From Diadema setosum (Eukaryota; Echinodermata; Echinoidea; Diadematoida; Diadematidae), in the NCBI GenBank assembly GCA_033980235.1, contig CM067068.1, forward strand, positions 388,001-452,000: a stretch of 64,000 nucleotides of DNA, in the 5' to 3' direction. Under the pieces are notes generated by a model. It did not search any database. It saw only the letters and a list, made by a program, of their open reading frames with translations, and had not been told where the DNA came from. Of the stretch, positions 1-11,849 are shown one piece after another. The translations under genes and the position numbers were made by a program. How positions within the stretch are numbered: the stretch's first letter is position 1; the number at the start of each line of letters is the position of its first letter.

Positions 1-1
1 C

Positions 2-2665
2 AAAGCTTTCTTCATGCATAGTCTGATGCGCCTAAAAAATGAGGTGCCACAAATGCAGAAAGCCCAAATGGAGCTGTCACTTAAGAACCTTGGAGCAGTC
101 AAGGCTGTCCTGAATGAGTTTGAATCTGTTGTCAAGAGGAGTCTCCATGGTGACATCAACAAAAGTGACTCTGCCTTGGATGGAACTGATACTGAGGATT
201 GTGATAGTCCAGAGAGGAAATCAAAGTTTCATGTTTCAGATAGCCATAGAGTTAGGACTGACTTGCCATCAGACCACATGACAGAGGAGAGAAAACATGT
301 GAGCATTGATAAGACAATGCAGGTTTGTAAGATGTCTTGTGCAGAAGTAGCCTCAAGCGAGGCTTTAAAAGAGAACTCTGAACAAAGGCAGGATGTCCAG
401 GATGCTTGTAGATTGTCTCTTGGAACCACCAGTAACTCTGACACTCGACCAAGGGATATATCGGTGGACGAGACTCAAATGGAAGTTGATGTGTCACAGG
501 ATTGCACCGTGCAACAAAATTTTGAAGAGAATGACATCAAGAAAGAGCAACAAAAAGTTAATACTGGTGATGACAACAATGATGATAAATTGCCAAGTTC
601 TGAAAAGAGTGATCCCACACTGGACAATGCAGTTAGTAATCCCGACACCAAAGAAGTTGGTGAAAAAAATGATGAGTCAAACCTGGCTGGTGATGAAAGA
701 AAAGAATCGACACATGACTGCCTTAGTCCAAATCTTTGTGAAGACAGTCATGAACTGGTAAACCAACATAGTCCCAGGAAACTGAAAGTGACTCCTCGGC
801 TCAGTAGAGAGTCTCAAAATCCCAGGTCAAGAACATTAGATGATGACAAAGATGAAGACAAAGAGTCTCATGATGATGAAGATGACTTTGAAAGGCTGAT
901 GTCCATGATCTCTGAGACAGACTCTGATGATGAAAGTGATGGCTCTTGTTACAGTCCACATGGGTTGAAAAAGCTCTCTAAGAAGAAAAGCACACCCAAA
1001 AAAGAAACAAAGCCTTTTGAAAAAGTCAAGCAAAGAATGATTAAGAAGGAGGAAGTGTTATCAAGTGAAGATTTTGATGATGATGATGAGGGAGGTCATA
1101 AAAAACGAGGACCAGGACTGGACTCCAGCAATTTGGAAGAGGAGTCAGGGTTTGATGGAATACCAAATGCATCCTCAGCTGATCATACTTCAGGAGAGGG
1201 AGAGGATGCCAAAAAAACATCTAGAGTGGATTCACCAGATGGTGCCTCGAACACAAAAACAGCAAAGAAAAAACTGTTCAAGAAGAAAGGCTTCAAATCG
1301 AGCAGTAGTGAATTAGAATCAAGTGAAAGTGAGACTAGTAATATTAACAGCAGAGGTAGAAAGGAGAAGGAAGTTCGACCAAAAGTGAAAAAAAGGAGTA
1401 GGAAACCTTCTTCTTCAGAGTTGTCTGAAGATGAGAAGGAAGTGCAGAGGTTGGAGAGTTTGTCACATCTGAAGAGAAAAAGAAAACAACAAGACACAGA
1501 CGAGGAAAGAAGTGGAAAAGACAGTAAGGTTCAAGACGACAGTGACCAAAGTAATCCGAATAATGGCGGAGATTGCCCCAGTTCACCTCATGAAAGTTCA
1601 GTTGAAGACAAAGTTATCAATGATGCGGAAACTGAACTGAGTGTAAAGAAGGAGAAAAAGTCACCTGCAAAATGTGCAGTAAAGAGCAAAGAATTTCTCA
1701 GCTCAGACACATCATCTGATGACTCAGACAGTGATAGTGATGAAAACAGTGGCCTGAGGTGGAAAAGTCTAAACAAGAACAGTAAAAAACAGGAAAGTTT
1801 GGAAGACATTGAAGAGAGACTATTAATGGATGAAATTGATGATGAAGATGATGACGATGATGATGATGATGACGAGGATGACAATGATGATGACCAAGAA
1901 ATGGATGGAGCTGGGTCAAAGCGAAGCAAGAAACAGGCCCAGAAAAGAAAACCAGAGGATGAAGAATCACTTGAAGAAGATGGAGACTGGGGTATGAATG
2001 AGAACCATGAAAATGGAGAAGGTATGGGGGAAGGAGGAAGTGGGGAAAAAGATGATGATGACAATAAAGATGAGGACAAGAGTGAGAGGAATAAAGATAA
2101 AGATGAAGAAGATGGTGAAGATGGAGATGAAAATGAGGATGAAGATGGAGATGAAAATGAGGATGAAGATGAAGAGGCAGATGATGACTCAGAGGATGAA
2201 GTCACCATGAAGAAAAAAACTCATCCTCTGCTACAAGTGAGAATATCAGGGTCGGGATCAAGCAGTGAGGATGAAAAGCCAAAGAAGGGACAGAAGACTA
2301 AAGCAAAGAAACAGAGTAAGAACAAAGGCAAGACTGTGAAGAAGAAAAAGAAGACTGTAGTGGACACGGATGATTACTTTACGTCATCAGAATCAGATGA
2401 TGTACCCAAGAGGAGGTCAAAGAGAAAACGTGCGACTCAGTCACAAACAGCATCCTCCACTGAGGATTCTTCCAAAGAGCAAAAGAAAGGAAAGAAGAAG
2501 GTGAAACGAGCTCAAGGCACTAGCTCTGAGGCAGACTCGAGCAAGGAATTTCAACTTGTCAGACGAGCTAAGAGTGGAAAGGGAAAAAAGAGACGAAGAA
2601 TAAAGGAACCATCTGATTCTGAATCTGGTGAAGAATCTAAGACTCAGGAGGACGATGATGACAAG
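2..2665 (+). CDS. ATRX: ATRX giant acidic exon (5' border uncertain)
   Basis: This exon stays open from the window edge to the donor at 2666 (ACAAG|GTAAGA) and encodes 884 residues from the ATG at 14. It matches the huge central exon of vertebrate ATRX in position and composition: serine, aspartate, glutamate and lysine rich, with many SSE/SSDSD casein-kinase-like acidic serine clusters and basic patches. The start (SLMRLKNEVPQMQKA...) resembles the human segment that follows the ADD domain. Near residues 613-635 is an almost pure Asp run coded by a GAT repeat. The end carries a KKRRRIK patch that is also present in human ATRX. A possible acceptor (ttcatgcatag) ends at 21, so the true exon may start at 22; alternatively it continues upstream of the window. 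The open frame continues past the donor to a stop at 2738-2740, which is intron read-through. Confidence 0.93.
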
Positions 2666-3102
2666 GTAAGATATCAGGTATCCAGTGAGACTGAGGAATT
2701 TCTTCAAATATCATCTTCACATTCTGGTGCTGGCAGTTGATAGTGACGAAAAGTTATCACCCTGAAGTAATTCAGGTTTTATGTTACAACAAACCAAGTT
2801 CATTGTCAAGGTGCCAGTTTGTTTCTCTGTTATATTTGCAGATTTCCTTGAAAATTATTTTGATATTCTACGTTCAGAATGTTGTCAAGAGATCAATGAT
2901 ATAGCTTCGTATGTACCCAACAATGCAACAACACAATGCAGTGGCATTGATGAATGGCACATAAACACATTGCTTGTCTATCATTAAATGTTGAACAGTC
3001 TGTAGTCTTCATGAGAGTTATCAGTTACAAAATTTGAAGTATTTACACAACATATAACTATATTGGTGTTGGTGCCATTATTACTATTATTACTATTGTT
3101 TC

Positions 3103-3122
3103 ACTTATTTATTTATTAATTC

Positions 3123-3218
<96 letters not shown>

Positions 3219-3222
3219 TTCA
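3103..3222. repeat. (TTTA)n microsatellite in ATRX intron 1
   Basis: About 28 tandem TTTA units, interrupted only near the ends. Confidence 0.95.
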
Positions 3223-3640
3223 TTCGTTATTTTTGTTGAATTGGAGTCAAGGTGGAGTCATATGTTTTCCATACATACACATGACTTAAAACATAATGCA
3301 CTTTGTATTTTGGCTGGTGTGAACACTGCTGTAGGCCAACATGCAGCAACTCAGTTTCTACATGTAGTATCTCACAGCAAGCTGATGATACAAAGTGTTT
3401 TCCTGAGTGTAGATTCGTGTACTTTGTCATGCTGTCCTGAAGTCTATTTCAAATACTTTGTAATCCTACAAATAACAGTGCCATAATTTTGTCACACTTT
3501 TTGTCTCATACAAAGTAGTGCAGCGGCACAAATGACAAGTGTACACTGATAAGTATTGATTTATGTGAAAATGACATGTCATCAATGTGACTGTACTTGA
3601 TTCTCATGAATTGATGTGTATTGAATCCTCTCTTGCACAG

Positions 3641-3814
3641 GCTGCATCCACACAAAATGGAAACACTAGTGAAGAAGATGAGAATGACACTCCAAAGAAA
3701 GGCCGCAAACAGATCCGACGAGTACTGAAGAAAAGCAAGCTTCAGGCTGAGACCTTAGCAGCTGAGGCAGAGGAACAGGAAAGGAGAAAACGTGTCCAGG
3801 AGAAGAGAAGAGAG
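3641..3814 (+). CDS. ATRX: ATRX exon: conserved basic helix (DAXX-contact region)
   Basis: Acceptor TCTTGCACAG|GCT and donor AGAG|GTATAT, phase 0 at both ends, 58 codons (residues 885-942). It encodes an acidic stretch followed by KKGRKQIRRVLKKSKLQ and an RRKR-rich coiled region. This aligns with the human segment KGRKKIRKILKDDKLR..., which overlaps the DAXX-binding helix described for human ATRX. Retention of this helix suggests that DAXX pairing is conserved here; that is inference from similarity. Confidence 0.93.
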
Positions 3815-4048
3815 GTATATCTTCTAACAAAATACTTGGCTTCAGAGATTAATAATACCTTTTGATAGGAATAAACTTATATTTTACATATCAATATTTG
3901 ATGGAAACAAAGTGTCTGTATTTTTAATGTAACTGTCAAATGTATTAGAAAAGCAGCATTTTATAAGCAGCTAAGTCTTGAAGGATGTTAGGTTTGCCAG
4001 CAGAAATTTGCTGTACTATTGAAAAGTTGTGTGGTATTTTGTGTCTAG

Positions 4049-4297
4049 ATCATAGCAGAAGAAGATGAGAAGGCAGAGAAGAGTGCCGTGGTCAAATCTT
4101 GTATCCTTGAGAAGGACAAGGAGTCCAATGAAGTCCTGCTGGATGTTGACCAGGAACTGACCAAGCAGCTGAAGCCCCACCAGGTTGATGGTGTCCAGTT
4201 CCTGTATGACAGCACCTTTGAGTCCCTTTCCAAGGCTGAGGAACAAGGCGGAGGCTGTATCCTGGCACATTGCATGGGACTGGGCAAAACATTACAG
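4049..4297 (+). CDS. ATRX: ATRX exon: helicase motif I (Walker A)
   Basis: Acceptor TGTGTCTAG|ATC and donor ATTACAG|GTAGTG, phase 0 at both ends, 83 codons (residues 943-1025). It carries the Q-motif-like [14 protein letters not shown] and the ATP-binding [14 protein letters not shown], with Walker A GLGKT at 1019-1023. The last 27 bases of the exon, with the donor, are the template of the tandem repeat that follows at once in the intron. Confidence 0.96.
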
Positions 4298-4662
4298 GTA
4301 GTGCATGGGAGGGCAAAACATTACAGGTAGTGCATTGGACTGGGCAAAACATTACAGGTAGTGCTTGGGACTGGGCAAAACATTGCAGGTAGTGCATGGG
4401 ACTGGGCAAAACATTGCAGGTAGTGCACTGGGCAAAACATTGCAGGTAGTGCATGGGACTGGGCAAAACATTACAGGTAGTACATGGGACTGGGCAAAAC
4501 ATTGCAGGTAGTGCATGGGACTGGGCAAAACATTACAGGTAGTGCATGGGACTGCGCAAAACATTACAGGTAGAGCATGGGACTGGGCAAAACATTACAG
4601 GTAGTGCATGGGACTGGGCAAAACATTACAGGTAGTGCATGGGACTGGCCAAAACATTACAG
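4298..4662 (+). repeat. 31-bp minisatellite copied from ATRX exon end plus donor
   Basis: Twelve head-to-tail units, mostly 31 bp (two shortened, 29 and 26 bp), start exactly at the splice donor of the Walker A exon. Each unit reads GTAGTGCATGGGACTGGGCA then AAACATTACAG, and the exon itself ends TGCATGGGACTGGGCAAAAC ATTACAG. So each unit restores the last exon bases coding GLGKTLQ and a new ACAG|GTAG donor. The array ends at GCAGCAACAAC. Variation between units is limited to single-base changes and two short deletions. Confidence 0.96.
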
Positions 4663-4737
4663 GCAGCAACAACATGTCAGGACCTTGCTCTCATATGATG
4701 CTTTCACAACTTGAAAAAGACACAGGATACATGATTT

Positions 4738-5131
4738 TTAAAGGGACTGTACAGTACTGGTTGAGGTGGGGATTCATGTTTTGAACATTCCTAAGTGAGA
4801 TAATGAGAAACCTCTTATGAAATATGAAAGAGCATGTAATTTTAAGAAGGATTCAACGTTTATTTGATGAATATTGGTTTTCAAATGGCCGAGATATCCA
4901 AAAAAATGATAATGATAAAAGGTGACAGGCCACACTTTTATTAGGATCTCTTTGTTTCACCTTGTTTTTTTTTTATATCTCAGCCATTTCAAAACCGATT
5001 TTCATCAAATAAACTTTTGATACCCCATAGAATTGCATGCTCTTTGATATCTTATAGAGTGGTTTCTGAATATCTTGCAAAACGTTTAAAGCTAAATCCT
5101 CACCTCAACCAGAACTGTACACACCCTTTAA
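4738..5131. mobile_element. Foldback MITE flanked by TTAA (AAAGGGACTGTACAG family)
   Basis: Inverted arms: left AAAGGGACTGTACAGTACTG, right CAGAACTGTACACACCCTTT. The arms continue inward (CAAATGGCCGAGATATCC and GATATCTCAGCCATTTCAAA), making almost the whole 394 bp a hairpin. TTAA stands at each end. Confidence 0.85.
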
Positions 5132-6053
5132 TGTTGTGTGAATTATAGCATACCAGTACAAAATATAGCAAAGTATATCATAGGTAAGTTTAGTGGACAG
5201 CCATTGAAGTATAAGAATTCTTGCTGTCTGTGAAATTTGAAATGCATCATTGTTTATGTATAATGTACTTATGTATTACTGTACAATTCCCTCCTCTCTC
5301 TGTCTCTTTCTCTCTCACACACACAATATCTATATTTGCTTGGGTATATGCCATAAAATCTTGTATGCGTTGCACACTCTCATGATGACACATCCCTTAC
5401 TTTTAACCGTATATAATAGTAAAATGTTGCCAATACCACTCCTGATACAAATCATGTATGTGGTCTTTATTATTTAACATTTTGGTGATAAAGTCCAATG
5501 TGAAATTAACACATTTAAAGGGAAGGATAATTCTTAGGTTACAATTTAATCGTTTAAAAAGACCTGCATTATAAGAATTTATAAATGCCTTGAAGAAACC
5601 ATACATAAGAGGTCAGTTTATCTAAACTTATTCAAATTTGTTTCTACTTCAATTTGGGGCCCAAGGAGAGCCCGTCACATTTATTAGTTGTTGTTTTTTT
5701 TTCCCCTGATTTGACGCGCTTAGAAACATCAGTATTAAGCGCTATATAAATGTTATTCATTATCATTATCATTAAGAAGAAAGAGTCAAAAGCAATGCTC
5801 CACTACTGCACCCTCACATGGTACACTCTGGGGCCAAAGTGTATTGTTTGTGTAGCCATGATCTTTTATTGACTGTGCAGCTGTAATCCTGATGTGCTTG
5901 TAAATAGCAAGCGTCACAATAATTTTTTTTTTTTTGCTTTTGTTTTGTTTTGTTTTGTTTTTGTTGGGGTTCCCCAACGTGGATAAATATGTGCCTTAGA
6001 TGATAGGCAAGATGATGTGTAAGCAAACATGCATTGCAGTGATGTGTACATGT

Positions 6054-6832
6054 TTAACCCTATTCTAACTGGGGGGGGGGGGGGGGTGAAATTGACCCCC
6101 CCCTCGACGTTTCGCACCACGATTCCGCAATGTGCAAAGATTTTGCCGCGTCGTTTCACGACTTTTTTCATTGAAGTCTTCCGCATATTTTGAGACCAAA
6201 TTTGCGACGGCCGGATACACCGTTCTGAAGTTACGTAATGTTATGCATATGCATGTCAACCCAAAAACAGCTCAAATTCGTATCGTGTGCAAATTGAATG
6301 CAAATTGTGTTTTTTGGTTAAATTGATATAAATTAGATTATTTCAACTTTTAACCTTTGAAATTAATCAATTCTAGTGTAGATAAGCCTGAAAAAGTGCC
6401 TACAACAAATTTTGGCACAAAAACAATAGAAAACAAAAGGTCGAAAAAACAATAAAATACATAAGAAATGAACAAAACAATAAAAAACAAAAGAAATTGA
6501 TTTTGATTGTGCTATTTTTTTACTTGAAAATTGTTTCATATGTCTTGAGGAATTCTGACACAAAAATTTAGCAATACTTCAGTCTTTTTAGTGGAGTTAT
6601 AGGTGAAAATATGATTTCATGCACAAATTTGCATAATTAATTTATTAAAAATAGAAAGGCAATATTTTTCTATTGAAAGACCATGTAATCTTGTAGTTGA
6701 CATCTAGCTCTATCTTCAGGCAAAATTTCGCGGCGATAGCGCGATTGGTGGCCGAGATCTGAAGGGGGGGTCAAATTGACCCCCCCCCCAGTAAAAACTT
6801 GGTCTCAAATAGCCCAGTTAGAATAGGGTTAA
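6054..6832 (+). mobile_element. TTAA-flanked MITE with terminal G/C tracts, copy 1
   Basis: Starts TTAACCCTATTCTAACTGGG with a 16-G run and ends CCCAGTTAGAATAGGGTTAA. Inside each end lies a G-run/GTCAAATTGAC/C-run hairpin, then unique AT-rich DNA. No protein is coded. TTAA at both ends suggests a piggyBac-like target choice (inference). Confidence 0.88.
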
Positions 6833-6913
6833 TTGATCAAAACCTTTTGTTCATCTTGCAACCTGCACAGAGGCCACTTCAGTGTCCATATAATGTTCAT
6901 CCTTTCTATCTAG

Positions 6914-7054
6914 GTGATAACATACCTGCATACAGTGATGAACTGTGAGAAGTTAGGGATCAAGACCTGTCTGGTAGTGGCTCCTCTCAACACTGTTCTC
7001 AACTGGCAGGATGAGTTCCAGAAGTGGCTAGGTGAAATGGATGACTGTATGGAA
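6914..7054 (+). CDS. ATRX: ATRX exon: helicase motif Ia
   Basis: Acceptor TCTATCTAG|GTG and donor GGAA|GTGAGT, phase 0, 47 codons (residues 1026-1072). It encodes [15 protein letters not shown] and [19 protein letters not shown], matching human LVVCPLNTALNWMNEFEKW. Confidence 0.96.
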
Positions 7055-7582
7055 GTGAGTTCCTCTACAACTATCACTGATGCTTTTACTTCAGTCAGTA
7101 GTCAAATGAGCATGTTAAGGATGTACATGTAGACATAACATTCTTAGCTGTAAAGATTTTTCAAAAATTAGTGTATCTTGATGAAGAAGAAAACACTGCA
7201 AATTTACATATTTACATACCTTTAGCAATGTGTTCTCACTGTCCTATGACCACCATCTAGATGCATGTACTTTCCTCCTTTCCTCCTATGTTTATGAAAT
7301 CCAGTTTTTCTTTCTTTCTTTCTTTAAAGTTGAGGCGTCAATACTCATCTCGTATAATGTGAATGTGACTTCCAGTAGAGGTGACGTGATAGCACAGAAC
7401 ACAAGGGAAGCTGCCATCCATCGTCTTCACATGTGCAAAAAATGCTTGTTTAAAACTTCCTTGTTTTTATAGTAATCACTTGTGTCGCGGGTAAACTTAC
7501 CAGTAGTAGAGAAAATCACAGAACAGCCAAGCAAATGATAGAGATGTTTTCAGAGAACTGATAGTGTTTTGTCTTGTAACAG

Positions 7583-7760
7583 GTGTATGAAATGAGTACA
7601 GTCAAGAACAACTGGGCTCGGGCGGACCTCCTAAACAGGTGGTTTAACGATGGTGGTGTGATGATCATGGGTTACTCCATGTACCGCAACCTGTCCCTCC
7701 TGACTCATGTGCGCAACAAGAAGCAAAAGGCAACATTCCGCAAGACTCTTGTAGAACCAG
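7583..7760 (+). CDS. ATRX: ATRX exon, lobe 1
   Basis: Acceptor TTGTAACAG|GTG and donor AACCAG|GTATGC. The exon starts in phase 0 and ends after one base of a glycine codon; 59 full codons (residues 1073-1131). Contains DGGVMIMGYSMYRNLS, matching human DGGVMIIGYEMYRNLA. Confidence 0.95.
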
Positions 7761-8093
7761 GTATGCAGTGGCTATCAAACCTTATGAAATTACTTGACTC
7801 CATTGACAAGCGAATCATATTTTGGGATCAATTTATTTTTTTTTCTATGTAACTTGTAATGAAAAGGTATATGCCAATTGTCAGTTGCATGGTTACAGAC
7901 AACTATTACACACTTCTTAGATATTGTAGGATGTCATACTTTTTGACATTCCAGCAAGCATTAACATATTTCATTTCTGATCTGTAGATTTTATGTGTGC
8001 TGTTTTTCTTACTTCAGTGTATTCATGATAAATCAAAATCTTCTGAGGTCCCAGTTGGGATTGTCTTAAATTACGATTCAAACATTGATATTA

Positions 8094-8483
8094 CAGGGTG
8101 TGTACAGTTCTAGTTGAGATGAGGATTTAGCTTTGAACATTTTGCGAGATATTCAGAAACCACTCTATGAGATGTCAAAGAGCATGCAACTCTTACGGGG
8201 TGTCACAAGTTTATTTGATGAAAATCGGTTTTGAAATGGCTGAGATATCCAAAAATGACGTGAAACAAAGAGATCCTAATAATAGGTGTGGCTTGTCGCC
8301 TTTTATTATTATCACTTTTTTGGATATCTCAGCCATTTGAAAACCAATTTTCATCAAATGAACATTGAATAATACGTAAAATTACATACTTTTTCATATT
8401 TCATAAGAGGTTTCTCCTCATCTCACTTATTAATGTTGTAAACCTGAATCCTCACCTCAACCAGTACTGTACATTCCCTTTAA
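8094..8483. mobile_element. Foldback MITE, second AAAGGGACTGTACAG-family copy
   Basis: Left end GGGTGTGTACAGTTCTAGTT, right end CAACCAGTACTGTACATTCC CTTTAA, with GGCTGAGATATCCAAAAATG and its inverse inside. The right TTAA is shared with the next element. Confidence 0.82.
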
Positions 8484-9823
8484 CCCTATTTTAACTGGGC
8501 TATTTGAGACCAAGTTTTTACTGGGGGGGTCAAATTCCTTCAGATCTCGGCCGCCTATCGCGCAATCGCCGCAAAATTTTGCCTGAACATAGAGCCGGAT
8601 GTCAACTACAAGATTACATGGTCATACAATGGAAAAATGTTGATTTTATATTTTTTGATGCATTGATTATGCAAATATACGCATTAAATCATATTTTCGT
8701 CTATAACTCCATCAAAAAGAATGAAGGATTGCTAAATTTTTGTGTCAGAGTTCCTCAAGACGCATCAAACAATTTTCTTGTATAAAAATAGTGCAATAAA
8801 AATCAGTTTCTTTTTTTTTATTGTTTTGTTAATTTCTTATGTATATTATTGCTTTTTGACCTTTTGTTTTGATTTGATTTGATTTGATTTATTCACAAAA
8901 TGCATATACATACATTATTCACAAGAAATATGCACATAGTTTGTACATGAAACATATTTCACATTTTGTCTGGATCGTCATAAGCTATGAAAAGCTTGAC
9001 TGGGACGTCCAGTATGGATAACGTACACATTATTATGAACATAAACATCATTCAAAAAAATGTATTATGCACGTTCAATTTGTTCATAGATAGGAAGATG
9101 AGAGAAGGAGAGAAAAAGAAAGAAAAGTGAGAGGAAGAGATAAGGAGAGGGATACTCTACATCATGGTAGTTAAAGGTATACAAGATTGACAATTCTGGT
9201 AACAACTAACATAGAAAGACTCGCTGCTATTATGTACGTAGTGTACGTATGACAAAATAAACCTGTGAACCTTGGGCAAGACAGCAGGCAAGAACCATGC
9301 AAATGGTATTGTTAAAACATATTTGCAAAGAAGGGTATTCATTAAACATATTTGCAAAGAAGGGTATTCTTTGCTTGTCTTCTAAAAGTATGCTTTGATT
9401 GGCACCGTCGCACTCCATGAGAAAGAGAATTCCAGATTCCAGATTTTCTATTGTTTTTTTGCCCAAATTTGTTGCAGACACTTTTTCAAGCTTATCTACA
9501 TTAAAATTGATTAATTTCAATGTTCAAAAGTTGAAATAATTTTATTTATATCAATTAAACAAAAATAAAACAATTTGCATTGGATTTGCACACAAAATCA
9601 TGAATTTGAGCTGTTTTTGGGTTGACCTGCATATGCAAAACATTGCATAACTTCAGAATGGTGTACCCGGACGTCGCAAATTTGGTCTCAAAATATGCAG
9701 GAGACTTCAATGAAAAAAGTCATGAAACGACACGGCAAAATCTTTGTGCGTTGCGGAATCGTGGCGCGAAATGTCGAGGGGGGTCAATTTTGACCCCCCC
9801 CCCCCCAGTTAAAATAGGGTTAA
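8480..9823 (-). mobile_element. TTAA-flanked MITE with G/C tracts, copy 2, interrupted
   Basis: Same family as 6054-6832 in the opposite orientation: starts TTAACCCTATTTTAACTGGG and ends CCCAGTTAAAATAGGGTTAA. It is split by a non-LTR fragment at about 8874-9440, whose removal rejoins the ...CCTTTTGTTTT and TTCTATTGTTTTT sequence found uninterrupted in copy 1. Confidence 0.85.
8874..9440 (-). mobile_element. 5'-truncated non-LTR retrotransposon 3' fragment
   Basis: On the minus strand it ends with AATAAATCAAATCAAATC, a 5-bp tandem tail typical of CR1-like elements, and no poly(A). It lies inside the MITE at 8480-9823. It holds a direct 23-bp duplication (CATATTTGCAAAGAAGGGTA...) at about 9318-9369. 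Confidence 0.6.
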
Positions 9824-9997
9824 ATCAGCTGGTGTCTCAGAGATGCCAATTGTCTTGGTAGGGGAAATATTTATGCAGTTTTGAATTGAGAGGGAGTGAG
9901 AACAGTTGGTATGTAGTACTGATACTTCAAGTGTGATGGTCTCTTAAGATCTTTGTTGTCTTCTTCCCTCCTAAACACATCACCACATCCCTTGCAG

Positions 9998-10135
9998 GAC
10001 CACAGATTGTTGTGTGTGACGAGGGTCACATGCTGAAGAATGACAACTCGGCAATCTCCAAAGCTATGAATAGCATTCACACTAAGAGGAGGATATGTCT
10101 GACTGGAACACCACTGCAAAACAACCTCATAGAAT
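9998..10135 (+). CDS. ATRX: ATRX exon: DEGH box and motif III
   Basis: Acceptor CCCTTGCAG|GA and donor AGAAT|GTAAGA. It completes the split glycine codon and leaves one base of a tyrosine codon. Encodes [12 protein letters not shown] (Walker B/motif II DEGH at 1139-1142) and [16 protein letters not shown] (motif III, 1166-1174). The catalytic acidic pair is intact, so the ATPase looks active. Confidence 0.97.
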
Positions 10136-10635
10136 GTAAGATAATCTATGAAACTGTTTCTTTTTTTTTCTTATGTTTTTGCTGTTGCATGATCAAACAA
10201 TATATTTTTCAGATCAACTCCAATCTTGAGGTATAAGTTTTCACTTTGTCTGCCCCTGCTTCAATCGTCTTTTTCATTTTGCTATAAGGTAAAGAAGTCA
10301 AAAATATTCTAAACCTATTTCCTTACGAGTGTTTCTAAGTCTTCTGAGCACACTGTCAACAGTAACGTGTGATAACTCATCTGTGATTTTGTTTTTGTCG
10401 AGCCCACCGGAGGTGAGGGGAGACTAGGGGATCGCCTGCGGCGTCCGTCCGTCGTCCGTCCGTCATCTGTCCGTAACGCTATAAAAACTTGAATAACTCT
10501 GTACTCTGGGCTTCAATTTGAATCAAACTTGGAGGGAAGAGTGGTCATACAAAGTTTTACCTTTTACCAAGTATGAAGATCACCTCAAGGTTAAAGGTCA
10601 CAGGCAGGGGTCAATGAACTATTAGGGCCCAGTGT

Positions 10636-10705
10636 TAAAGGGTGTGTACAGTTCTACAATGTTATAAACCTGAATCCCCACCTCAACCAGTGCTGTACAG
10701 TCCCT
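10636..10705. mobile_element. Deletion remnant of AAAGGGACTGTACAG foldback
   Basis: Seventy bases: AAAGGGTGTGTACAGTTCTA joined directly to CCCACCTCAACCAGTGCTGT ACAGTCCCTTT, i.e. the two tips of the family seen at 4738 and 8094 without the interior. Confidence 0.7.
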
Positions 10706-11106
10706 TTGAGTTTTTAGGGCACATTTCGATTATGGGCCTTAACTTTTGATCCGTAAGTGTATTTGTGACCAAACTTGGATGGTAGATGTCCCTTGGGAAG
10801 TTTATGGTCACCACAAGGTCAAAGGTCACAGACCGGGATCAATGAACTTTTAGGGCCCAATGTTAAGTTTTTAGGGCACGTTTCGATTATGGGTCATAAC
10901 TTTTGATCCATAAGTCCGTTTGTGACTAAACTTGGATGGTAAATGTCCCTCGGGGAGTTGATGGTCACCACAAGGTCAAAGGTCACAGGGAAGGGTCAAT
11001 GAACTTTTAGGGCCCAATGATAAGTTTTTAGGGTGCGTTTCGATTATGGACCATAACTTTTGATCTGTAAGTCTATTTGTGACCAAATATGGATGGTAGA
11101 TGTACC

Positions 11107-11849
11107 TTAACCCTAAAAAGACTGGGCTATTTTGGTAGCTTGAAAGACTGCTGGGGGGGGGGGGGGGGGGGGGGCCGGGCCTAAAGGCCCCCCCCCCCTT
11201 AAGATCTCAGCTGTGGATCGCGTGATCGCCGCGGAAATTTGCACAATGGTAGTGTGCGATGTAATCTACAAGATCGTATATTTAAATTTTACAAAATAGT
11301 CTTTTATTTTATTTTGATTAATTATGCTAATTTATGTGAGAAATCAGACTCTTTGATCTAAATCAGTAAATAAAGCTCCAAAAGTGCTCATTTTTGGTCT
11401 AATTATTCTTTGTTGCATTCTTAGCAAATGTACTTGAAAAAAAATTCGATATCAAAATTAATTTCTTATTTATTTTATTGTTTTATGAATTTCTTATGTT
11501 TTTCTCTGTTTTTTCAACCTTTTGTTTTTGTTGTTTTTTTAACAAAATTTGTGGCAGACACTTTTTGAAGCATAATGCTCCTAAAACAAATTAATTTTAG
11601 CCATTGAGAGTAAAAATAAGCATAATTGTATTTATATGAACCATGTGAAAAAACTCAATTTGCATTGACTTTGTACACAAAATCACATTTTTGAGCCATT
11701 TTCGGCCTCACGTGCATGTACAAAAAGTTATGTAACTTCAGAAACGTACCCCCAGGCATCACAAATTTGGTGTCAAAATGTGCGGGAAACTCGAAAGAAA
11801 AAAGTCATAGAGCATTGCGGCGAGAGCATTGCGTGTTTTTTAGGGTTAA
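11107..11849. mobile_element. TTAA-flanked G/C-tract MITE, copy 3 (second subfamily)
   Basis: Starts TTAACCCTAAAAAGACTGGG, has a 22-G run at 11153-11174, and ends TTTTTTAGGGTTAA. Inserted into the GGTCAAAGGTCA repeat: the neighbouring unit shows the uninterrupted site (GATGGTAAATGTCCCTCGGG GAGTTGATGG), so the TTAA target duplication can be read directly. Confidence 0.85.

Noticed and set aside
1588..2208. Serine-rich 206-codon minus-strand frame
   Set aside because: Antisense of the GAT/GAA/AGT-rich ATRX exon; the pure Ser run is the complement of Asp/Glu codons.
2781..2987. Short plus-strand frame after the first ATRX exon
   Set aside because: Lies in intron 1 between two phase-matched exons; no splice sites or similarity.
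4092..4564. Minus-strand frames of 70-136 codons with repeated [14 protein letters not shown] units
   Set aside because: They are read-through of the 31-bp minisatellite on the antisense strand and carry no family signal.
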